NCBI RefSeq assembly: GCF_000315625.1 | Contig: NW_005434553.1 | Coordinates: 3,462-33,692 of the forward strand | DNA length: 30,231 nt | Source of the DNA: Guillardia theta CCMP2712 | Taxonomy: Eukaryota > Cryptophyceae > Pyrenomonadales > Geminigeraceae | Reading direction: 5' to 3' | Shown here: positions 20,175 to 30,045 of the stretch, piece after piece | Layout of the letters: each line of letters starts with the position of its first letter | Numbering within the stretch: position 1 is the first letter of the stretch | Notes under the pieces: model-generated | Seen by the model: only the letters and a program-made list of their open reading frames with translations | Told to the model about the DNA's origin: nothing | Databases searched by the model: none | Made by a program: the position numbers and the translations under genes

Positions 20175-20962
20175 GAACGGGCCGGTCGACCTGCGACTTT
20201 TATTCCCTGAGTGTCACTGTAATCTTTCCCCCGATTAATGCATCTACATTGCTTGAAACCTTCCTCTTCCCCTTCCTCCCCTTCCTCCCCCTACTCCCTC
20301 TCCTCCTCCTTCTTCTCCCACTTCATCCTTCCTCCTTCCCTCCTCATAGTCGGCGTATCGACATCATCTTTGAACACCATTGCTACAAAAAATGTAAAAT
20401 CATCTTCGTCGTCGTCTTCGTCGTCGTCGTCGTCATCATCATCATCATCATCATCACTAACAACAACAATAACAACAACAACATCATCATCATCATCATT
20501 GTCATCATCATTGTCATTGTCAACGACAACAACATCATCATCATCGTTGTCAATGAATCATATTCTTGAGTCATCACGTACATCCATAATCACCAGGCTA
20601 CAACGATCCGATGCGTCTCATCCTTTTGGATCCTCAGCAGGATCCTCAGTAAAGAGATCGGAAGGGGATGCGGGGAGCCTGGGAGCCATGGGAGGGAGGG
20701 CACGGGAGGGGAGAGGAGGGCACGGGTGGGGAGAGGAGGGAGGGAGGGAGGGAGGGCAGGGCAGGGCAGGGCAGGGAGGGGAGGGGAGGGAAGGCGCAAC
20801 AAAGTTGGCTGGGAAATTTTTACGACTGAAGGTGAAGCAGGAAATACCAGCAGGACCAGGACCAGGACCAGGACCAGGACCAGGAGAAGGACCAGGAGAA
20901 GGAGGAGCGGGAGCAGGAGCAGGAGAAGGAGAAGGAAAGACAAGGAAGGGGAGAGGATCGCG
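20175..20962. repeat. Microsatellite-rich spacer
   Basis: Contains TCA/TCG-type trinucleotide runs (about 20400-20550), GGGA and GGGCA runs (about 20690-20790) and CAGGAC/CCAGGA hexamers (about 20849-20890). Frames here encode homopolymeric Ser, Thr, Met or Leu and are not genes. Probably the promoter and 5' region of the methyltransferase gene. Confidence 0.75.
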
Positions 20963-23732
20963 ATGGTGCGATCAGCGCTCAGGAGGACAGATCGCTGCCT
21001 ATCTCTTCTCCTCGCCATCACGGTGAGCTGTCCCGGCTCTCAACCTCCTCCTTGCTCACGAGCATGGCCAGGTCCTGCTAACGTGTCCTCCTCCATGCCT
21101 GTGCGCTCTTCCGCTCCTCCAAGGGGTGAGGAGGCAGGAAGAGGAGGAGGAGGCAGGAGGCAGGAGGCAGGAGGCAGGAGGCAGGAGGCAGGAGGCAGGA
21201 GGCAGGAGGCAGGAGGCAGGAGGCAGGAGGCAGGAGGAGGATGCGACAGAATTGATTTCGCCGGCAGGGCAAGAATTCTGGGCAGGAGGGCTTGTTCTCC
21301 TACCTGCGCATGTCTGGCGCTTTGAGGTCAAGCCGAGTTGAGGAGGTACGTTGACAATGATAGATGTACCATGACGCCTTCATCACCACCACCATCACCA
21401 TCACCACCATCACCATCACCACCGCAACCACAACCTTCACCATCGTCATCATCAACAACACTGTCAACACGTCCATCACCATCATCACCATGACCATGAC
21501 CATCACAGTAACAAACATTCTCGCAGAGCTTGAGAGTCTGCGACAGGTCAAAGTTCTGCTGCCAGGTGAGCATAAGAACTGATTGCTAGACTACCGGACA
21601 TGATGAAGCATGCAGGACAAGAGCTGTGATCCTTACTTGGACTATCCCATCCCGATCGGCAAAGATGCGACGATTTCTGAGCCATGGGTGAGGACTCTTC
21701 TGCAGTCCCTTAACCACCTCCCTCATTCTTCACAAACACATCCAACAACTGTCTCTATTCTTTGTTCTCACGTGCTTTCTCAATCTGTCAGGTTCACAGT
21801 CTCAGTCTTGAGCTTCTCTCAAGCAGGTTGTTCCCTGGAGCTCGAGCCCTTGACGTGGGATCTGGAAGGTGATTGGAAACCCTGACAGTCTCTTGCCTTT
21901 ACTGTCTTCATGCTATCATTGCTGTTGCTACAAGTCAAACGTATCATGTTTTGAAGCATTTTGTTTCCTTCCTTACCAGTTCCCCTTGCTGACAACCCCT
22001 TTCCTGTTCTTCATACATCACGCCTCCTCTCCCCTACCACAACATCATTTCATTCTCTTCTCCGCAACTTGTTCTACATCTCACTCGTTCCTTTCTACTG
22101 GTCCCTCCTCCCTCCTCCTGCAACCTCCTCCCTCTGACATCTCAATTGTTCAGCGGGCAGGTGACAGCAGCAAGTGACCCTACTGTCCTTGTGCTTCAGC
22201 GCATCTGAACGTTTCTCCTACAGTGGCATACATGATTGGACGAGGAGGAGAGGTGAGAGAAGCGTGCAGCGTTCAGACGTGTGACTGAACAGATCAGGTC
22301 CACGGGGTCGAACGTATCAAGGGGTTAGCAAGGCAGTCTGTTGAAAACATCTGCAGCGTCTGCGACAGAGGGGTAGGAGCTGTTCTCCTCCACCCTATCT
22401 ACTCTGTGCGCTGAAGCTCATGTCCTCTATCCAGTCCTGCGCTCCTGTCAAGATCATGGAAGGGAATGTGTTGTTGGGGTATCGCAGAGATGGCTCTTTG
22501 CTGGGAGTTGACAGCTGCTGTTACAGCGAGCTTCCAAGTTTGACATACGATGCCATACATGTAGGGGCTGCAGGTCAGTTGCGATCTCTCCAGAGTAGTT
22601 GATGATTGGCATGATGACTTTGGTGGGGGGAGGGAGGGGAAAGGCGGAGGGTCAGCAGAAGCAGAAGCAGCAGAAGCAAGAGGAGAGAAGAATGAAAGTG
22701 GATAAGAACAGTAGAGACGAGGACGGGCCAGGAACAGGAGGAATGAGGAGAACCATCTAGACAGAGGTAGAAGCAACACCTGCACCTGCACCTGCACCTG
22801 CACCTGCACCTGCACCTGCACCTGCACCTGCACCTGCACCTGCACCTGCACCTGCACCTGCACCTGCACCAGCACCAGCACCAGCAGCCCTTATTCTCAG
22901 ATCAGATGCGCGAGGTGTTGACTGTGTTGCAGTCACTCCTGACCTCCTAAAATCTCAGCTGCTGCCGAGGCTGAATCCAGGAGGAAGGCTGGTAGGCATG
23001 TAGACGGACGTGAACAGTCTTGATGTCTTTCCCTTCCCTTCGTCTCCCTCCAGGTCTGTCCTCTCATTGAGAACAACTTTGCTGGCCAAACTCTCTACTG
23101 CATCGACAGGTGACAACATAAAACCCCAACTGCTTCCCATCGCTTCTGGACCTCTTGCTGCTACTGCTGCTCCTTTCCCTGCTCCTACTACTTTTGCCTT
23201 TTTTATCTTTCCCTCCCTTCCTCCCTCCCTCCCCTTCTCCCCACTCCTCCCTCCCTTCCTCCCTCCCCTGCTCCTCCCCCACTTCCTTCCTACACTCTTC
23301 TCCTACTTCCCCTCCTCCCACCTCCCTCTTGCACTCTCACCGAGCCTTGAGGCGCTGAAAGTGTTTTCCGACCTCAGGCTGCTAGACGGAAACTACAAGT
23401 GGAGCACATCCGGCGTGAAGCTGAGAATGATGTAAGTCAGTTTCTTCTCGCTCTATGGGCATGCTTGTTCTCCCAACTTCCATCACTCCTCCCCCTTGCA
23501 AAATACTCATCCTCCACGTCAGGACGATGAAGAAAACAGTCCCTCCCGAATATCCTGACAGGTCTGCCATGCCGTCGATCGCAAGCTGGCGGTGCAGACT
23601 CACTCCCAGGTTGTGTAAACTCTGTCCTTCAGCTGATTTTTCTCTCCTGACTTTATTGGTAGACCGATTGCCATCATGCGGCTGAAAAGACATCTGCGCT
23701 CCTTGAACATGGACTTGTTCAGACATTCCTGA
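20963..23732 (+). CDS. PCMT1: Protein-L-isoaspartate O-methyltransferase, 15 exons, 272 residues
   Basis: The enzyme methylates L-isoaspartyl residues in aged proteins using S-adenosylmethionine, starting their repair (EC 2.1.1.77). Spliced family motifs appear in order: [56 protein letters not shown] (cofactor loop), [36 protein letters not shown]. Exons: 20963-21022, 21268-21345, 21527-21565, 21616-21687, 21792-21868, 22154-22173, 22224-22252, 22298-22372, 22435-22478, 22527-22573, 22933-22991, 23054-23109, 23378-23431, 23523-23561, 23663-23732. All phases close. The start [20 protein letters not shown] resembles a signal or targeting peptide, unlike the mostly cytosolic family, but exon 1 has no homology support. 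The tail after [12 protein letters not shown] is longer than usual. Confidence 0.9.
21148..21237. repeat. GGAGGCA minisatellite in methyltransferase intron 1
   Basis: A heptamer array inside the 245-nt intron 21023-21267. Confidence 0.85.
22780..22868. repeat. CACCTG hexamer array in methyltransferase intron 10
   Basis: About fifteen near-perfect CACCTG units followed by CACCAG units, within the 359-nt intron 22574-22932. It is the longest intron of this gene, and the array accounts for much of the excess. Confidence 0.9.
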
Positions 23733-23994
23733 GCGTCTTCATGCCTTGTTGCTCTTCTGACTGCTGGTGCTCAACTGTCCTGTCAGAGGAGTCTTTCCCT
23801 TGGAACCTGAATCGCTGTGAATATGACGCAAAACGAGAAGGTGGCTGGTTTTACCAAACCATGAGATCCGATGGGAATTCAACGTCCTCCTTACGCCTCC
23901 TCTTTGGAGTTCGATCAGTCTTGTGCTTCTTGGACACCGGGGTGGTGTGCTTCGACTTGGCCTCGCTGTCAGATCCTTCGCGTTCAACCTTCAT
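23719..23994 (-). CDS. Small basic nuclear-type protein, 76 residues, two exons
   Basis: Exon 23860-23994 joins exon 23719-23814 across a 45-nt intron (GTTTGG donor, ATTCACAG acceptor) in phase 0. The protein begins MKVEREGSDSEAKSK and has a very basic stretch, KKHKTDRTPKRRRKED, that could be a nuclear localisation or nucleic-acid-binding segment. It ends QGMKTLRNV. No family is recognised. Its stop codon lies inside the last coding exon of the methyltransferase, a 14-bp tail-to-tail overlap. The sequence upstream (24082-24350, minus) has further protein-like frames, for example DVLSYIRQVVVHVDKSF, and an acceptor-like GCGACAG at 24015, so more exons may precede this ATG. Confidence 0.5.
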
Positions 23995-24529
23995 GCCGGT
24001 CGTTTGTTGCCTGTCGCACAGCGTGAACAAAGATCAGAGAGAAGAGAAGGCACAGAAACAAGAAACATTGAGCTTGACGACTCAAAGAGGACGGGAAAGA
24101 TCTCTCCAGGCTTCACGGCTCGCTGAATCGAAGCATTTCTCTTCATTCCTTCGTGCGCATCCTGCAGCAGTGCTGGCAGTGTCCGGGATCGCTTGTAATT
24201 TTGCATTGGCTTTCGAGCAAAGAAAACTCTTGTCAACATGTACAACAACTTGTCGAATGTAGGATAACACATCCTGAGAGCATTTCTTTCCTGAATGCTG
24301 CCGTGTGGCATGTTTTTATTGTTGGACAAAGCAAATCTAAACATCCTCATCGTAATATATGTGTGGGTCGCTTAAAATTTCCCGAACACGCATAAATCAT
24401 GCATGAAATAGGTACACATCTATGAGCTACAAAGCTGTCCTCAACCACACTACGTCCTTCCTCTGCTAGTCCGCATGCTTCTTCCCTTTCATCTTCCCTG
24501 CCCGCTTCCCGCCATGAACGAAAGCCACA
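23995..24529. other. Possible upstream exons of the small minus gene, otherwise spacer
   Basis: Minus-strand frames at 24082-24270 and 23991-24350 are protein-like but cannot be joined convincingly to the exon at 23860-23994. 24280-24529 shows nothing definite. Confidence 0.35.
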
Positions 24530-25215
24530 AACTTCCGAACTTCCGAAGACGCCGCGGCGGGCCGGCCCCCCCCGGCCGGCCCTGAGCGGCCGGCCCGGGC
24601 GGCGCCGGGCCCGCCACCCGCCGCTCACTGACTCTGTACTGTGCCAAAAGTCACGCAGATATCACATCGACCTTAGTTGTAAAAAGACAGTTTTTGCTCA
24701 AGACTGAGTTTAATGAGCGTGACTGCGATGAGAAAATCCAAGCATCCAGACGGAACTCGGAAGTCAACTTGAGAGGATCGGACTTCCGAAACCATTCCTT
24801 ACGGAATGTAGCAACCTGAGACGCCGGCTAGGAAAGCCCCCTCTCCGTTAGCATGACCCCGTGGCACTGCAGCCGAGGCTCCGAAAAAGTTGAAACTTGC
24901 CGTCAGTACCGGCGGTACACTGCCACCCGGGCCGGGCTGTACGGTACGGTAGCGGGGGCCTCGGACGGTACTGACGGTAGCCTCAGGCTAGTGATGATAG
25001 TGTACCCCGGGCCCGGTGACTGCCGGCCGGGCAGCCGCTGAGCGCGGCCGACTCAGCGCGGTGCAACCGTGCGGACGGTGACGGCAGTGAGTACCGTACC
25101 CGGCGCGGCCGGCCCAGCGGCTGGCCGGGCGCACTGGGGCCGCCGGGGGGACCGGCGGGCCGGACCGGTCGGGGCGGGCCGCCCGGCCCGGTCGGCCGGG
25201 GCGGTCAGTGTACCG
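24530..25215. repeat. GC-rich repeat island 3
   Basis: Two very GC-rich blocks, about 24535-24625 and 24880-25215, are made of GGCCGG, CCGGGC, ACCGGT and GTACGGTA words with internal palindromes. They are separated by a more ordinary stretch containing TTCCGAA-type words. The vocabulary matches islands 1 and 2. No coding evidence. Confidence 0.65.
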
Positions 25216-25389
25216 TCGTAAAGGACTAATCTCTGGTCTACCCCACGTTTTCTACCCCTACCCCCTTTTTTCAAAACCACCCTATGTGGGGATGTTTATT
25301 CGCAAGTCTCAAAAGCACCCCCCTGCTTCATTCGTACTACCGGTACTTCAAGTTTGACTTTGCGCCATACCACCCCCCCTACTGCGACG
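25216..25389. promoter_or_regulatory. Probable upstream region of the frataxin gene
   Basis: C-rich CTACCCC tracts at 25235-25265 resemble those upstream of the orphan ORF (14785-14850). No defined promoter element can be named, and assignment is by position only. Confidence 0.3.
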
Positions 25390-26464
25390 ATGGCGACTTT
25401 CCGCGTTCGCCTCCCTACTGCTCGCTTCCTCGGCACAGGATACTCCTCCTCCTCCTCCTCCTCCTCCTCCTCCTCCTCCTCCTTCTTTCTTTCTTCTATG
25501 GCGCGCCTTAGCCGTTTCCCTTCTCTCTTGTCGCCCTCTCGCCCTCTCGCCTTTTTCCCTCCCAAGCATTTTGCCCCCCACACAGATTCCTCGAATGGCA
25601 CGAGGCTGTCCATTTCCGCTATTGAACAACAACACTTCTTGAGACGACCAGGAAGTGAATCATTGTTATCCCAGCTCAAACTTGCTCAAGGTATGTCGCC
25701 TTCTTCGTGCAGTCTAGAGCCCTGACTTGCTTACCACAGGCACAAGTCACTCAATTCGAACGATGGTGATTGCACGTGAAATGACAGAAGACGAATACCA
25801 CAACATTGCAAACCAAATTCTTGAAAAAATTACGGTCATTCAATTCTGTTTGAATGCAACAATCTTACATGTCGTCGTAGGATGAGTTAGAGTTGTTGGA
25901 AGAGACCGACACTGACCTCGAAGTAGAGGCGTCTGGAGTGAGTTCCACCTTCTACCTGTCGGAGACATGCTGTTGTCTGTGCTGTGACAAGTCTTTGTGA
26001 TCATCATGTTGGCCTCTTACTTTCTGTTGAAGGACGGAGTTATCAACATCAAAGTCAACAACAAGGGAGCATGGGTTATCAACAAACAAACGCCTTCACG
26101 GCAGATTTGGTTCAGCTCTCCCATAACGTACATACCGCTTGTTGTTGTGTTCATCGCTACTCCCCTCACTCGAGCCCTTCCACAGAGGTCCTACACATTA
26201 CATGTTGCAAGGGGGGGAGTGGGTCTGCACCAAGGTAAGTCTGCACTCGGTCTCAGTTCCTGACCTAACGGTGCCTCAAGGATGGGCACAACATGAAAGG
26301 TAGATTGCATGAGCAGTTAGGCATCAGAGTGTGAGGATCAGAGATAGTGGGAATAGAGAGGTGAGGAAATCTTTGGGTTGATTCTGGTGGTTTCCGCTGT
26401 GACAGTGCGGAGATTGCAAGTGAAGATAGAGCAGATTAAGAAAATTCGAGGAGGCCGATTTTGA
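25390..26464 (+). CDS. FXN: Frataxin, seven exons, 224 residues
   Basis: Mitochondrial iron-binding regulator of iron-sulphur cluster assembly, acting with the NFS1/ISCU complex. Exons 25390-25690, 25740-25834, 25881-25937, 26033-26127, 26186-26234, 26281-26299 and 26406-26464 join in frame. Family features are MTEDEYHNIANQILEKI and DELELLEETDTDLEVEASG (acidic ridge), INIKVNNKGAWVINKQTP, then RQIWFSSPITGPTHYM and GGEWVCTKDG. The highly conserved NKQTP..QIW..SP..GP core is intact. The C-terminus is replaced by a basic segment (VKIEQIKKIRGGRF). The N-terminal 100 residues are Ser/Arg/Pro-rich and probably a mitochondrial targeting sequence. They include a poly-Ser tract from a TCC repeat (25440-25484). 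An in-frame ATG at 25498 (MARLSRFPSLLSPSRP) would exclude it and may be the real start. Confidence 0.92.
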
Positions 26465-26526
26465 GATCTTTTAAAAATCATTTCATTCCATCCTACGAAC
26501 TCACTCGCCGTCCAAAAATTGCGAGC

Positions 26527-27804
26527 TTAGTTGAAGACGCGGATAGGAGCCACCTGCGAAAGTTTTTATCAGCGACGACGAGGTTCACGAGGCACAAGGG
26601 CATCAGGACCTGCCATGGTCCCCTGCGCACATTCAAAACAGCCTGCTGCTGGCGGACGTTGGGACCAGCACGAACGCCGTACCTGTGCCAAAGATCAGAT
26701 CTTGCACGAGACAGTGTGGCGTTCCAACCTGGGAGTGGCGACCTGGGACTGGGTGCTGAAGGTAGGATCACCACCCTGGTGGGCACCTGACGGGAAGATT
26801 ACTTCAGCACAGCGGGAGGAGGGGAGGATGATATACCGAGGAAGACATCGTTGGTCCCCATCATGGATCCAGGGGTGTCACTGGAGAAGACTGGACGGGC
26901 AGCACGGAGGTGGCCCATTCTCTGACCAGTCAGGGTGAGGTTCTTGGAAGCATCGTGCACAGCAAGGGGCATACCTGCATCTTCATGGCGAGCATGTGCT
27001 GCTTCTTGGCAGCAGTGTACTGAAGAGCGCTGTCAACATCTGAAGCAAGGTGTACGCAACAACCTTGGGAACCAACTTGGAGGCTCTGGTGGGTCTCCAG
27101 TGCTTCTTGTGGACCTGATAGAAGCTTCAGACTTCAACGACATCTTGATCGCTGCACACCGCGACCGGCTTGGCCCAGGGCAACCAGTTGTGGGGAGCCT
27201 TGGAGACACCTCCTGTGTGCCCCATCACTTCCATCACAAGAGGCCCTGAAGCAACGTACCAGCAAGCATCTGGTACTTGGCCTTGTCCTTGGTGCTCTGC
27301 AAGCACACAAGTCACATACAGAAAGACGACTGGGGGAAGAAAGGCTCAAGAGGGCAAGGACAAAGCCCATGCCTGGCCAGAGCCGTCACCCTTGCCGATG
27401 AAGGCCTTGTCAGTTCCCAAGCTTCCAGCATCAGGAAGGGCAACATAAGCTAGCAAGCCAAGTCAACACTTAGAGAGGCGACGACATCCAGTCCTCACCC
27501 TTCTTGGAATGCTCGCTGAATTGATCGCCAACCTGGAGCCGGGCAGATGGGAGCGAGCGCATCTGTGCACGAGCATGAGCATGGCGAGCCAATCCTTCTT
27601 GGTCATGACCTGAATGACGGCGATGCATGCGCAGAGAGCGACAGTAGCAGCCGTGGCAGCAGTAAAGGTCTGTGGTAAATGCCAAAATCATTGATCCTTG
27701 TGTGCCATTCCTTCGCTCACTGGATGGCTACAACCCCGATTTGATCCTACGTCCTTTGCTAACCCGACTGTATCTAATCTTCCCTCTTGCTGTTGTGTAT
27801 CCAT
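26527..27804 (-). CDS. Twelve-exon protein with one membrane segment, unknown family, 229 residues
   Basis: Exons 27721-27804, 27610-27669, 27499-27562, 27362-27449, 27260-27294, 27160-27212, 27077-27114, 26975-27029, 26837-26921, 26729-26786, 26640-26682 and 26527-26553 join with all phases consistent. Most introns are 45-53 nt. Third codon positions are strongly C/G biased in the middle exons, as expected of a well-expressed gene. Residues 29-48 (TFTAATAATVALCACIAVIQ) form a hydrophobic helix after a polar N-terminus. The rest is basic and Gly/Gln/His-rich, for example GGVSKAPHNWLPWAKPVA, VHKKHWRPTRASNALQY and ATPRYGVRAGPNVRQQQ, ending VAPIRVFN. Organelle inner-membrane or plastid location is possible but not shown. 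The first exon (MDTQQQEGRLDTVG) and last exon are the weakest joins. Confidence 0.7.
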
Positions 27805-28957
27805 TAAGATGCTATGCTTTCAGGCACCCCCGTTCTCTGCTTCTCTCTTCATATCTCATGCGATCCCGCCACATCTTCCACAACTCCTTCATATCCCATC
27901 CGCTCGTGGTGTTCTCCGATCCAGCACTCGCTGCTGCGTCTCCTCCCTCACCATCTCTCTCATCGTCTCTCTACCTCTCTACCTCTCCGCCTCTTCCTCT
28001 TCCTCTTCCCCGCATCTCCACCATGACCTCCTCTCCCCTTCGCTTACCCTTGGAGGAGCCATGATATGCGAAGAGCCAACTAATATGCCCTCATCCCCAC
28101 TCGTACATCAAACCTGACATGAACCCTCGTCCCCGCTTGTGCCCATTTGCAGCAGGACAGAATTGATCTATTTCGGGCACAATTCTCCTCAGTTATATTA
28201 TCGCTAAAAGTACAATTTAAAACGAGAACATTTGTAAACAAAAATAGATATAGTACTGATTAAAACTATTTTCATTAATTTTTTGATTCATTTTATAGTT
28301 AACTCAGAACATTTTTCTGTATAAACTTTGATTTATGTCTACATATTGGTACCATAATTCACTCAAAACTTTGTCAGTACATCATTTCGACAAGGTTGTG
28401 TCTCTAATTTTCAAATTATACGATAAATTTTCAAACTTTCAGATTGTTTCAGTGGAGCCCTGAAACCTGTTGCCACCAAGTCGAGTCATGGTGGATTTTT
28501 AGGACGAGAGGGGAAGGAGGAGGGAGGGAGGGAGGGAGGGAGGGAGGAAGGAGCATGCGAGAAGGAGCAGGAGGATCGTCTTCGACAGAGCATGCTGATC
28601 CTTGTTAGGATGAGAGATAGTCTCGTCTCGGTCCTGAGCTGTATCGTGCGGGTGTGATGGGATCCTATCAAGGGGGTGGAGGAGGCGAAAGCAAGGACGG
28701 TTTGATCTGTCGCCTGAGCGATTGGTTTTGTGAGTGTAAACCCGCTGGTAGGATCGTAAGAGGTTCTTCCTAATCCTTCAGCTTGCTTCCCTTGAGAGAG
28801 TGTAGATGTTCCTTCTGGGCTCCGGTACAAATACTGACGTTAATTCTTCGACCCCCAGCACCATTGGAGATCGCAAATTACTGAGCAGTAGAAGTTGTTT
28901 CCTGTCTGCAGATCGCTGCCATCATCATGTCCAAACTCGACAGGTCTGCAAAACATC
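27805..28957. other. Spacer, AT-rich at 28170-28440, with a GGGA repeat
   Basis: C/T-rich sequence to about 28050 is probably upstream of the minus gene. 28170-28440 is the most AT-rich part of the window. About 28516-28545 is a GGAG/GGGA run. A few exon-like ends occur (for example CTGCAG at 28910-28920), but no chain could be supported. Confidence 0.45.
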
Positions 28958-30045
28958 ATGGCTGGCGATGAGGTTGAGAGAATTGCTGAATGTGTTTGCG
29001 AAGGTGGCTGAACCGGTCGAAAGAAAGCCAGGCCGTGAGCTCAGAGCAAGGTTGTTCCAGTGATGATGTTGAGATGATGATGACGTCGTTGAAATGCTGT
29101 TGTTGCAGCTCCCGTGGATGTGAGAGGGAAGGGCCATCAAGGGATCAACGGGGTTCCGAGAGAGGAGCAGGTCAAGGAGGACAAGCTGTCTCGTTGGGTC
29201 GCGAGAAGTGCGAAGGTCAGTCTTACTGGCGGCAAGATGATGGTGTGCGGGAAGGAGGGTAGAGGAGAGGAGTTGTTGTGTTGTCTGTGGGGACTGAAGG
29301 CTGTCTAATTGAATCACTGAAACATGCTGGCAGGAAGGGGAGAGGGAGCAGCATGCGGGAGGAGCGGTGGCAGGAGGAGTATCAGCGTGTTGTAACCTGA
29401 TCAGGATCCTTGATGCAAGCGAACTGAAAATTGTAAGAGGAGAAGAACGGGCAGAGGAGACGAGACGAGACGAGACGAGACGAGACGAGACGAGACGAGA
29501 CGAGACGAGACGAGAGGAAGGGAGGAAAGGGAGGACTGGGAGGAGGAGAAGAGATTGGCGATGGTGAAGTTGGGGTGTAGCAGTGAGCGGGAGGCAGTTG
29601 GAAGCGGAGAAAGTGGGATAGTGCTGAATATTTTCTAGGTGTACAACACCTTAGTTGAGACAATGCAAGGCAAACAGGCGAGACTCCTTACTCCCCTCTC
29701 CTCTCCCTCCCCTCCCCCTTGCCCTCCCTATCCCCCTTGCCCTCTCCCCTCCCCTCCTCCCCTCCCCTCTCCCCTCCCCTCTCTTCCGTCCAACTCCTTC
29801 TCCACCTCATGCCTTCTGATCTCATCCTCCTGGTTCAGATTTCAATCCCCGCGCTCTCCGACGCGTCTCAGTCTCTCCCACCCCTCGTGTCTGTTGAGGA
29901 AATCAAAAGCCTCATGGGCAAGGAGCAGAAAGCGTTTCAGCGGCCCAAGGTGAAGCAGAAAGGAGCAGATGGGAGGTGGCATTGTTGGAGGAGTGGTCGG
30001 CAAGAAGACCAAGGAAGAGGAGAGGAGGGGAAGGAGGAGAAGTGA
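28958..30045 (+). CDS. Multi-exon protein of unknown function, 3' end unresolved
   Basis: Exons 28958-29003, 29109-29215, 29334-29432, 29639-29677 and 29839-29949 join in phases 1, 0, 0, 0. The protein starts MAGDEVERIAECVCEAPVDV and continues EEQVKEDKLSRWVARSAK, NLIRILDASELKI, VYNTLVETMQGKQ and PPLVSVEEIKSLMGKEQKAF. No family is recognised; much of it is probably helical. The junction 29677/29839 needs a GC-AG intron (AAACAG then GCGAGA), a minor class. After 29949 the frame reads on into a charged tail stopping at 30043-30045. A GTGAAG donor at 29950 would instead move the end beyond the visible exons. An alternative frame ends at 30197. Upstream exons may also exist. Confidence 0.5.
29456..29516. 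repeat. GAGAC pentanucleotide microsatellite in an intron
   Basis: About a dozen GAGAC units within the 206-nt intron 29433-29638. The unit is the reverse complement of the CGTCT-type array at 1-135. Confidence 0.85.

Noticed and set aside
20238-21026. Plus-strand frame with poly-Ser/Thr and Gly-Pro repeats
   Set aside because: Trinucleotide and hexanucleotide microsatellites, with no domain; the true first methyltransferase exon is in another frame.
22399-22881. Minus-strand frame of Val-Gln repeats
   Set aside because: Translation of the CACCTG array inside a methyltransferase intron.
26935-27249. Plus-strand frames over 26461-27448
   Set aside because: Antisense to the twelve-exon minus-strand gene, whose splice phases and codon bias are consistent.
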